Source: Tubiluchus corallicola
Taxonomy: Eukaryota; Priapulida; Priapulimorpha; Priapulimorphida; Tubiluchidae
Length of the DNA stretch: 57,760 nt
Assembly: GCA_030141605.1 (NCBI GenBank)
Contig: JAQGDQ010000073.1
Span: 656,501-714,260 of the forward strand
Direction of reading: 5' to 3'
Below, piece by piece: positions 48,401 through 57,760 of this stretch (the stretch's first letter is position 1; every line of letters begins with the position of its first letter). The notes below the pieces were generated by a model. That model had not been told where the DNA came from. It worked only from the letters and a program-made list of their open reading frames with translations, and ran no database searches. Position numbers and translations under genes: made by a program.

Positions 48401-49693
48401 GCTAGAAACCAACACAATAAAAAAGCGCTTAAGAATGATTTTTGGTATGTTTTTATTTTTCACGTTAATGATTGAAGTGCTTGTGCTTTCATGTGTTACT
48501 TAAATGCATCCTATAACAGGGTAGATAAATAGTGGGTTGGACCTTTGAGTTATTTTTTTTATATTGTTGTGTTAGCTTATTACGAAATCGAACACAATGC
48601 TGTATCTATGTTTACAATATATAGCAAACCCGGGCTATCATTCATTGCTAAGTTGTTAACTTTGGTACTTGAATAATTTTTCATATATCCCCAAGTTTTT
48701 CATTAAGATTTTTTATTTCGTTTCTCTTTTTTTCGTTTAAATCGCAAATTATTAGTCTGCGAATCAATAAAACAGGCTTCATTTTTATTCAAAACGCTAA
48801 AAGAATTTATTAACGTTTTAGAGTCAATTAAGCCCTGGCATGGGCAAATACTATATTTTTATCCGGGTGCAAATTTACATCACAGGGAAATCTGTTACAT
48901 TTGCTCATTACTACCACTCCCCTTTGTTATGTCTGCTCTCCATGCCATGCTGGAGGACCAGCCACGAGTGGTTTCAGAAATCTCATTAAAATCAATTTCG
49001 CTTGCCACTGTAGAGCCTGTGTGAATTTATGCGGCATTTTTAATTATAACTGCAATGATGCAATAATTATAAAGAAGCACTGTGACTTTTACATGGCGTG
49101 CATTCTTGAGGGGCAGTTTGATACTTTTGTAAAAATGAGTTATCTTTCTCCTCGAGCAACTTATAAATTGAATTGAATTATAAAGGCATACACACATACG
49201 CCACATGTCACGACTACATAAATTTGAATTATAATGATCGTCATCATCATATGGGTCTGAATATTAGCAGTATTCGAATAGCGCTTTTGGGATAGAACAA
49301 AAGAACGAAAAGGCTATTAATGCCACGTGGACGGGATTGGGTTTGGTGAGATGCTGAATTAAGGTGAGTATGGTCTTTATCAGATTATTTGAAGGTGAAA
49401 CACCCCTGCATCGGTGCGGTTCAAAGTTAAAGTAGTGCAGGCGGTGAGAAGATATTTTTTGTGTGACTCAAACTTCCATGGCTGCTTTCTCATTACGTGT
49501 AGTAAGACAGTCATGCTGTTTATATTTTCTGAATTTATATAATATCTGTAATCTTCTAAATCTACTGCTGTAATCTGCCATTGCTGCTAGGAGACCGTCA
49601 AATATGCCGGGCCACTGATTTGATTACGTCCACATAATTGCTCTGTCCAGCGTATGACATCGTGGACGTTATTATATCACAGTTCCTCTAGGA

Positions 49694-49707
49694 CCGCCAG
49701 AGGGCAG
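49694..49707 (+). promoter_or_regulatory. CTCF-like motif
   Basis: CCGCCAGAGGGCAG matches the bilaterian CTCF core CCANNAGRKGGCRS at all but one position, and the mismatch (G for A at the third base) is a common variant. The flanking 40 bases are GC-rich in otherwise AT-rich DNA. An insulator or loop-anchor role is inferred. Confidence 0.35.
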
Positions 49708-50591
49708 AGCGGGCACCAGGGGTGCAACGTCCATTAAAACTTGATAACCACGTCTTTTGTTTTAAAATTCCGTTTGGACGTGTTTAGGGGCCTTTTCGGT
49801 GAGGTCTCGAGAATACTCAAAACTCATTATGATGATCATCAAACGATTATATAAAATTATATGGAGGTGACCAGTCCATATAGTAGACTGCTCTGCATAT
49901 AAAGAGAAGCAGATGGAGTAACCCAAGAAGTCCCTAGGCAGCGTTTAGCTGCTTGATAAAAGGGAGGCGGCTATTACGTATCAGCTACGTAAAGGTTATT
50001 TCAGTTCAGATTATAGACGACCTCGTATATGTGGAAATATGTGAATGTTCATGTTATGGGGACCATAAATTAAGATGTAGTTGCAGCGTTTAGATCTACA
50101 TGTAGTTTTTCATCAAAGATATAGTTTTTCAACATCTCAGCTTTTTTGAGCACATTACCTTGTACCATTCGGACCACTTTTGCATAGGAATCGTGTGAAA
50201 TACGTTAAAAAGTCATTCACGCAGTTAGGGAGGAGGTTACATCTTGTAGACCAGCAAACGCATAGCGTCCAGTAGACAGGAACTATCCGTATTTAATAAA
50301 GATGTTTGGCCAAAATTTCGAAAAAATCGCGAGTTGGGTCCGGGAAAACGCCGTGGCCCTCTCGCGAATTCTAAATATGCCCACTACACCCACCGCTGAA
50401 CGGGCTATCTATCCATACCCAGCACCACCCTCGGTCCATTCCAGTTCTTCAGAAATAAGAGGTATAAGTTTTGCAAAAAACGGCCCGATTCGAAAAATAA
50501 ACCATCAATGAGACGACACTAGATCGAGACTTTTCGTTTGATATATAGATCGCCGCAAATGGTGCCGTCGTCCGGGCTGTAGCCTCGAATC

Positions 50592-50592
50592 T

Positions 50593-50620
<28 letters not shown>
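50592..50620. repeat. (TA)n microsatellite
   Basis: An uninterrupted run of about 14 TA dinucleotides. Confidence 0.95.
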
Positions 50621-50624
<4 letters not shown>

Positions 50625-51500
50625 TACCAAGAATATTAATATAAGAGATACATAGTCCTGCGCAAAAACGTTCAAACGCGAATGAATGTAGGTGGGAATG
50701 GGCGGAATTCAGTTCTCTGTGAATGAATGAAAAAATGTATCTTTATTCTTTCGACGTCAGTTTCATGCAGAAACGCTCGGCCGTTTGATTTTGTATCCGA
50801 TGTCTCTCTCGGGCGAATTAAGGCAAAACTTTTTTGTGTAAATTAGGTTTATGAAAATCTGAAAGGTCACTTATGATTTTTGCATCACATCTCAGGCGAT
50901 CGTGCTGGTGTGTTTTCATTAAGAAATGCGACAAGAAAAACTGCTTATCCCCGAAAAAGCTGCTTATTTTTCCTGTAATCTTTAGCGCTACAATAGGATG
51001 AAACGTCTACTAGGCTCCACAAATGATATTAGCAGTCGAAAACACTCCTGTGATTGGCTTACAAAAAAAAACATGTAAGGCACGTATCCAAAAATGCTGA
51101 ACATCTTATATCATACTAGCATTAAGTGTGCTTTATGCGTTTGCTAACCTGGAAAATGACACGTAAGTGAATTACTAGTATCCTCAAGAAACGAAGGGTT
51201 AAAAAACTAATAACGCGTTGAAGTTATCAGCATATAAAACAATTGTGTACATGGTATAGAACAATAATTTGAAAAAGATTAAAAAAAGTCGTAGATCATT
51301 CAAACTCAAACTCTCCTTAACGCGATTTTGGATATAATTGTAATAATGCAAGCGAAATCAATGAAAAGAAAAATAATTTGTACATATTACCTTGCTTTGT
51401 TTTGGCGAAATGCGGCTGTATTTGCCATGCCAACATCTCCTCAGTCAAAACTGTGTTTAGTAAATATTAAGAATTTGCTGCATTTATGTGCCTTCTTCTC

Positions 51501-51560
51501 AGATTTTATATTCGGTGTAATACAGATTTATATTCGGTGTAATTATAAATAAATAAATAA
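51501..51560. repeat. Duplicated 20-base segment with AAAT tail
   Basis: The segment AGATTTTATATTCGGTGTAA at 51501 is repeated, with one T fewer, at 51524. It is followed by ATAAATAAATAAATAAAC. A short terminal duplication plus a simple AAAT tail is the kind of 3' end left by non-LTR retrotransposons or SINEs, but no body of such an element was recognised upstream. Confidence 0.5.
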
Positions 51561-51657
51561 ACTTGAAACTTGTTTTGTTGTTAACGATTTTATGAAAAAG
51601 CTGTTACTGATTCTCGATTTGTCTCACCGAAAGCTTGCAAATTTGCTTTCTAGATGG

Positions 51658-53899
51658 CGCTAAAAGTGACAGGAATATTCCATTTAACGACAAAATTCGG
51701 AATGCCTCAGTTTGAGCTTCGTCTTCTATGTAACAGGGTGTTTTTTAATAAAAAATCCTTTGTTTTCTTTGTTAGAGGGGAACATTTTAAGAAGCCAGCC
51801 TCACCCACCCGACTAAAACACCCACTTTTTCAGATTAAATCAGTGACGGGAAGCCGCGAGTAGAAAAATCATTTTTGTTCTATTGTTCACATTTAACAGA
51901 ACATCTCACCTGCAAAATTGCCAGGTAAAAAAACTAATTAAGGTTGCCACCTGTGATAATAAAGGTGCACAGTAAGAAATCATTACATCACATATGTAAC
52001 GCAGGTAGCTGCAGTTTTCATGTGAATTTTGCAATCCGCATTGAACGGGTAAACGCAGGGAAAATTGTTTATGGGAGGGACGGAGTGCGGGTATTATGTC
52101 ACTTTATTGAAATGTAGACGAACTAACCCTTTTAGTGATATTATAGTGTTTTAACAAAAATACAATTTTGATCATATGATATAAGTCTTAAGTATGTTGT
52201 CAGTGACACTTATGTGTATAATGTACATATCACCTGAATCTACATACTATGTATATCTCATAAATCCATATTATGGTGTATGCTTACCACTTATATAATG
52301 GTGTCTACTCTAGGATTAAGATACTTTGTTTACGTTTTCATCTGTCAGTGAAAATGGTAACGTATATATAAATAATTTAATACTCCTGTCAACATAATGT
52401 TTTCAATTTTTGTAATAAATCTTAGTACTTTTACGTGTTGTTGTTTTAATATACTAATTTCATAATTTTTTGACTTTTTTATGGTTATTCTTTCATCTCA
52501 CCAGATGTTGCTATGTTTGAGAGCCTGTATTATTATGTTTTTATATGTCAGTAAATTAAATTAAATTAATAAACACTTCGTAAGTCATAATTCCGTAATT
52601 AATGAACGAATTTGCGCTAACTTGGCTCTTCTTATATGAATACCGCTTATTTTGTGTATATCTGGTTTTATTAGAACTAATTTTGACCGTATTGTTGGAC
52701 TACAATGGTTTCCATTGCCAAATCATTTCCTGGCCTATCGCATAATTTTAGTGCATTCATTCGTGCTTGATTACTATATGCACTACAACTTGCAGAGACG
52801 CGTCGTAAATAGTGTGAACGGGACCTAAGCAGCAAACCTTGGCTGACTATAGATGTCTAGAAATGTTAAATCCTGATTTTGTTTGTAAATTCCTAAAGTC
52901 CGGATAATCTTGCTTATCTCCGCCCGTGGCCACGCGGTGCGCCATTCTCTACGTAAATCGCAACGCGCGTTACTACTTAGCTAGTAACAATTTCAGCTTT
53001 TGTTTGTCAAGCGCGTGGAGTAAGATAGATTTCTTAATAGAATAACCTATTATGTGCCAATGGATGCCGGAAGTTCTATGGCAAAAATGGATTTCACTTG
53101 GCGTAAAAGCCGTTGTTCAGTCACTTTACACTTTTTCGAAAAGCACTGTAATTGTTGTAGCACGCGGCAGGTCTGAGTTCGTTTCTCGGTAGGACAAAAA
53201 CTTTTAGACGTTCTGACTTCTATTTATTGCTCTCTTTGTACAGTTACTAACAACAGATGTTTACCAGAATAAGATCCACATTTCCATTTGTATGCATGCG
53301 TGTTTTATCTACTAAAATGAGTGTTTAAATTACTACATTATGTAGAGATTCGGCTTAGATCACCCGGTCTTGATGGTATGGCTAACTCATTTAGATTTGG
53401 TATGAGCAGGTAATTTACTTTCTGTAACTCAGAAGGCATATTTTGTAACATACTTTTCAGTTTTATACCATATTACCTGTCTTTAAGATTTCCTGCTTAC
53501 CTGATATTACCTGTTCAGGTTGTCACTGTACACACACGGGTCGGTGTTATCTTGCACTTTCTTCACGCCAGTCTTTGTAGATCTTTGCTTCTCTATGTAC
53601 TCTTCGGAGAAGAGTAAACACCATTTTCACTTTAGACCAGACGTGATTAATCGATGGCTGATGCAAGATGTGTCCGTTTTAGGTATTTTTGGCTTCGTGT
53701 GAATATATATTGTTTTTAAAATAGAATTTCAATGTCACGAAACTAGGTGTCGTTTATTTAATAAGTTTACAACTTCTGGGTTATTAGAGTTGGCTCTTTT
53801 TACCTGTAAATCTTGAAGTGTTTTGTTACCCATTTTAACAATTTGTTTTTAAAACCCGAGAAATCTTCATGTTTGTTTGCATTTTGTAATTTAATCTAC
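51658..53899 (+). repeat. Left arm of a 2.24-kb near-perfect inverted repeat
   Basis: Aligned by eye against the reverse complement of 55521-57760, this arm shows 7 substitutions and 2 single-base indels over 2,242 bases, about 99.6% identity. The inner end is sharp after TTAATCTAC at 53899. The outer end cannot be fixed, because the partner arm runs off the window exactly where the match reaches 51658. The arm includes a CpG-rich block (about 52920-53025) and several ACCTG/CAGGT motifs. A 69-codon frame at 51654-51863 is also open in the other copy, with a His-to-Tyr change. No transposase or reverse transcriptase domain was recognised. Confidence 0.95.
53547..53657 (-). CDS. Exon-like frame in the left arm
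   Basis: On the minus strand, an acceptor-like TTGCATCAG is followed by a 36-residue frame PSINHVWSKVKMVFTLLRR... ending in TAA. The composition is protein-like (aromatic, basic and amphipathic), but I do not recognise the family. The last residue is Arg here and Lys in the right-arm copy. It could be a terminal exon or remnant of a duplicated gene or mobile element, or chance. Confidence 0.15.
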   Translation of the reverse strand, partial: PSINHVWSKVKMVFTLLRRVHREAKIYKDWREESAR

Positions 53900-55520
53900 A
53901 ACTGCTATACTTTCTAAATTTCTCTCATAATCAAGCTAGTTAGGTATGCTATACCTATATGTAAGAGTGCTCATAATAAAAAGTAACCAAGAATAAAAAA
54001 TGATTTCCAGCACAGCAAACTTCAGTCTATCTCCTAGTTCCTACTTATATCTTGTTGGTTTAACAAACAACGTGCTTAAAACAAAGGTAACCTCTTTCTC
54101 TAGATAACGCCCCTTCTTACATTGATAATTAAATTGTGAGAATCTGACATGTTCAGAATCATTTTTGACGGAAGGTGTTAAAAGAGGAGCGGTTGAAATC
54201 ATGCAATGTGAAACCATGCTGCTGGTATAGGTGGATAATGACGCTATCGGTTAACATTTACAGTAATTGTACCATTTATTATTCACTAACCTTGTAAAAC
54301 TTTAATGGCTGAAGACATAGCGCAGTTTTCCAGGCTTGCACAATTGATAATCGATGCTGACAAAAACGACTATACAGGTAAACGATAAAAATAATCTCGT
54401 ACAATTTGCTTGTCTGTCTGTCTACATAACGGAGTTACCTTCCCGTCTACTTGCCTGCCTGCATGTACTGAGTGTCTAAATGTCTGAATGTCTCTGAACT
54501 GTATCAAGTGAAAATGATGCCTCGTGCAGCCTTCGATAAAGTGGGAGATTTCGTGCCTTAAGCAGTGGCGTTAAGTTACTTAACTGGGACGGATTTCTTT
54601 TGGGTACCTCTAATGTTCTCGCCCGGGATTCCTCTAAAGATAGTGGTTTTTCTTGTGTACAAAGAAAAAGGCAACATTAGTTTGCTGATAGAAATTCAAC
54701 AAAATAACACTCCAGAAGGGAATAATGAGTACTATACCTAACAAAATTTTATAAGGAAACTATCAGAGAACACATGAACTAATTTTCAGCGCCAAATGAG
54801 CAAATCTGAATTTCCACCATGAGCTTAATGACAACCGAAATGCAATGACGAAAAACCAGTGGAAGGGGCACAAAAATACAGCCAAACATTTAGTAATACA
54901 AACTTACATGTTTTCATCAACAAAATTATGACTAATAAATAGTAACTGTGCCACTGTATTTTTAAAATTGTACATGTTGTACGTAAATGCAGTACATGCA
55001 TTTCGAATTGAGACGCAAAAATTCGGGAACACAAAATAATAAAACCTGCGTTGCATCAATGCCTCACTTTTAAACCTACCGCTGTACAGGTAAACTATGA
55101 GACGCAGTTACGTTCATCAATAGTAACTGATCACTTTAAGAAATGATTAATTAATTAAAGCGATATCAATTAAATACTGACCAGTCAAGTCATAAATCAC
55201 AAGCGTATGAATTAGTGAGTAAGGCTGACAACGTCTCCATGTAAAAACCACATGGCTTAATTATGCACAGTCACAACGAACACAGCAGAAAACAATACGG
55301 TAAAAGAATGGTGGTGGCAACTATAATAATAGTGGATATCATGATCGCCAAATTTGTAATTTTCAATAAGATTTTTCTAAGATTTTCCCATTTGTCAACA
55401 GTTACAAGGAAAAGCACGATAAAATTGGCACACAAACTAGAACTTGTTGCTGGTAAAATTTTACGTAATAGTACTTCAAGCTTTCATAAACTGACGAATA
55501 ACACACTATCAACAGAATGC
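53900..55520 (+). other. Unique 1.6-kb loop between the inverted-repeat arms
   Basis: The two ends of the loop are not complementary to each other, so the palindrome stops sharply. The loop holds two plus-strand ACAGGTAAAC motifs (54374 and 55086). It also has a short exon-like frame at 54305-54388 and an 88-codon plus-strand frame at 55263-55529 with no recognised domain. There is no sign of an enzyme-coding gene. Confidence 0.7.
54305..54388 (+). CDS. Candidate short first coding exon in the loop
   Basis: ATG at 54305 opens 27 codons beginning MAEDIAQFSRLAQLIIDAD. After 73 bases it meets ACAG|GTAAAC, a good donor. The acidic and amphipathic composition and the donor at the end make it resemble a real first coding exon. 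The start context is weak (T at -3, G at +4), and I found no convincing second exon. The family is not recognised. Chance remains likely. Confidence 0.15.
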   Translation: MAEDIAQFSRLAQLIIDADKNDYTGKR

Positions 55521-57760
55521 GTAGATTAAATTACAAAATGCAAACAAACATGAAGATTTCTCGGGTTTTAAAAACAAATTGTTAAAATGGGTAACAAAAC
55601 ACTTCAAGATTTACAGGTAAAAAGAGCCAACTCTAATAACCCAGAAGTTGTAAACTTATTAAATAAACGACACCTAGTTTCGTGACATTGAAATTCTATT
55701 TTAAAAACAATATATATTCACACGAAGCCAAAAATACCTAAAACGGACACATCTTGCATCAGCCATCGATTAATCACGTCTGGTCTAAAGTGAAAATGGT
55801 GTTTACTCTTCTCCGAAGAGTACATAGAGAAGCAAAGATCTACAAAGACTGGCGTGAAGAAAGTGCAAAATAACACCGACCCGTGTGTGTACAGTGACAA
55901 CCTGAACAGGTAATATCAGGTAAGCAGGAAATCTTAAAGACAGGTAATATGGTATAAAACTGAAAAGTATGTTACAAAATATGCCTTCTGAGTTACAGAA
56001 AGTAAATTACCTGCTCATACCAAATCTAAATGAGTTAGCCATACCATCAAGACCGGGTGATCTAAGCCGAATCTCTACATAATGTAGTAATTTAAACACT
56101 CATTTTAGTAGATAAAACACGCATGCATACAAATGGAAATGTGGATCTTATTCTGGTAAACATCTGTTGTTAGTAACTGTACAAAGAGAGCAATAAATAG
56201 AAGTCAGAACGTCTAAAAGTTTTTGTCCTACCGAGAAACGAACTCAGACCTGCCGCGTGCTACAACAATTACAGTGCTTTTCGAAAAAGTGTAAAGTCAC
56301 TGAACAACGGCTTTTACGCCAAGTGAAATCCATTTTTGCCATAGAACTTCCGGCATCCATTGGCACATAATAGGTTATTCTATTAAGAAATCTATCTTAG
56401 TCCACGCGCTTGACAAACAAAAGCTGAAATTGTTACTAGCTAAGTAGTAACGCGCGTTGCGATTTACGTAGAGAATGGCGCACCGCGTGGCCACGGGCGG
56501 AGATAAGCAAGATTATCCGGACTTTAGGAATTTACAACAAAATCAGGATTTAACATTTCTAGACATCTATAGTCAGCCAAGGTTTGCTGCTTAGGTCCCG
56601 TTCACACTATTTACGACGCGTCTCTGCAAGTTGTAGTGCATATAGTAATCAAGCACAAATGAATGCACTAAAATTATGCGATAGGCCAGGAAATGATTTG
56701 GCAATGGAAACCATTGTAGTCCAACAATACGGTCAAAATTAGTTCTAATAAAACCAGATATACACAAAATAAGCGGTATTCATATAAGAAGAGCCAAGTT
56801 AGCGCAAATTCGTTCATTAATTACGGAATTATGACTTACGAAGTGTTTATTAATTTAATTTAATTTACTGACATATAAAAACATAATAATACAGGCTCTC
56901 AAACATAGCAACATCTGGTGAGATGAAAGAATAACCATAAAAAAGTCAAAAAATTATGAAATTAGTATATTAAAACAACAACACGTAAAAGTACTAAGAT
57001 TTATTACAAAAATTGAAAACATTATGTTGACAGGAGTATTAAATTATTTATATATACGTTACCATTTTCACTGACAGATGAAAACGTAAACAAAGTATCT
57101 TAATCCTAGAGTAGACACCATTATATAAGTGGTAAGCATACACCATAATATGGATTTATGAGATATACATAGTATGTAGATTCAGGTGATATGTACATTA
57201 TACACATAAGTGTCACTGACAACATACTTAAGACTTATATCATATGATCAAAATTGTATTTTTATTAAAACACTATAATATCACTAAAAGGGTTAGTTCG
57301 TCTACATTTCAATAAAGTGACATAATACCCGCACTCCGTCCCTCCCATAAACATTTTTCCTGCGTTTACCCGTTCAATGCGGATTGCAAAATTCACATGA
57401 AAACTGCAGCTACCTGCGTTACATATGTGATGTAATGATTTCTTACTGTGCACCTTTATTATCACAGGTGGCAACCTTAATTAGTTTTTTTACCTGGCAA
57501 TTTTGCAGGTGAGATGTTCTGTTAAATGTGAACAATAGAACAAAAATGATTTTTCTACTCGCGGCTTCCCGTCACTGATTTAATCTGAAAAAGTGGGTGT
57601 TTTAGTCGGGTGGGTGAGGCTGGCTTCTTAAAATATTCCCCTCTAACAAAGAAAACAAAGGATTTTTTATTAAAAAACACCCTGTTACATAGAAGACGAA
57701 GCTCAAACTGAGGCATTCCGAATTTTGTCGTTAAATGGAATATTCCTGTCACTTTTAGCG
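55521..57760 (-). repeat. Right arm of the inverted repeat (truncated by the window end)
   Basis: This is the reverse complement of 51658-53899 at about 99.6% identity (see that entry). The inner boundary is GTAGATTAAATT at 55521. The match is still perfect at the last base of the window, so the true arm length is unknown and at least 2.24 kb. Confidence 0.95.
55763..55873 (+). CDS. Exon-like frame in the right arm
   Basis: This is the mirror copy of the minus-strand frame at 53547-53657. It has the same acceptor-like TTGCATCAG and 36 residues ending ...KDWREESAK before TAA. It differs from the left copy only in the final residue (Lys versus Arg). Intactness of both copies says little, because the arms are almost identical overall. 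The family is not recognised. Confidence 0.15.
   Translation, partial: PSINHVWSKVKMVFTLLRRVHREAKIYKDWREESAK

Larger units (their letters stand above)
45481..51657 (+). other. TCF intron 3, ninth part
   Basis: This is non-coding by eye. It contains a CTCF-like site at 49694-49707, a (TA)n tract at 50592-50620 and a 22/23-base duplicated segment followed by an AAAT-type tail at 51501-51560. A Pro/Ser-rich 69-codon frame at 50302-50511 ends at a donor-like sequence but has no convincing acceptor. Confidence 0.5.

Noticed and set aside
48901-49176. 91-codon frame ending near a repeated TTGAA tail, considered as the 3' end of a LINE ORF2
   Set aside because: No reverse transcriptase motif was seen upstream, and the tail is only two to three units.
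50302-50511. Pro/Ser-rich frame (IYPYPAPPSVHSSSS) considered as the next TCF exon
   Set aside because: There is no pyrimidine tract plus AG acceptor upstream, no match to the known TCF regulatory region, and the donor-like GTATAAG is weak.
51654-51863. 69-codon frame intact in both inverted-repeat arms, considered as a conserved gene
   Set aside because: The arms are about 99.6% identical, so intactness in both copies is not evidence of selection. The one coding difference is non-synonymous.
1-57760. CRISPR arrays, rRNA genes, bacterial operons or viral genes
   Set aside because: None were seen. The tandem arrays present are microsatellites and minisatellites without spacer structure.

Overview
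This is animal (metazoan) genomic DNA. It is AT-rich, has very low coding density, GT-AG introns, many microsatellites and no bacterial-style operons. The only gene I recognise with confidence is the 5' end of a TCF/LEF (TCF7L2/pangolin-type) Wnt transcription factor on the + strand. Three coding exons are visible: 756-899, 995-1052 and 7684-7778. They encode the beta-catenin-binding N-terminus and the following Pro/Tyr-rich segment. The single full-length-type N-terminus and its divergence from vertebrate paralogues suggest an invertebrate, but I cannot name the phylum.

Layout: 1-755 is the promoter and 5' UTR, with an inverted CCAAT box, a CpG-richer core, TCF-type motifs and a uORF overlapping the start codon. 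Intron 1 is 95 bp and intron 2 is 6.6 kb. Everything from 7779 to the window end appears to be one intron of at least 50 kb; I saw no further TCF exon and no HMG box. Intron 3 carries microsatellites (CA, CT, GA, TA, CAT), a 34-bp minisatellite (30341-30894), a 39-bp minisatellite (12291-12450), a tRNA-like remnant (about 41184-41255) and isolated motif clusters. The notable clusters are tandem RFX X-boxes at 42164-42194, CTCF-like motifs and tandem TAATCC sites.

The most striking structure is at the right end: a 2.24-kb inverted repeat (51658-53899 and 55521-57760, about 99.6% identical by manual alignment) around a 1.6-kb loop, cut by the window edge. The loop and inner arms carry repeated same-strand ACAGGTAA motifs and short exon-like reading frames. 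It could be a mobile element pair, a recent inverted duplication or an assembly artefact.

The most interesting functional idea is in the TCF 5' region. A strong unused-looking donor at 737 would join a 23-codon upstream reading frame in frame to exon 2. That would replace the beta-catenin-binding domain and could make a dominant-negative-type TCF. Most other open frames in the window look like chance frames.
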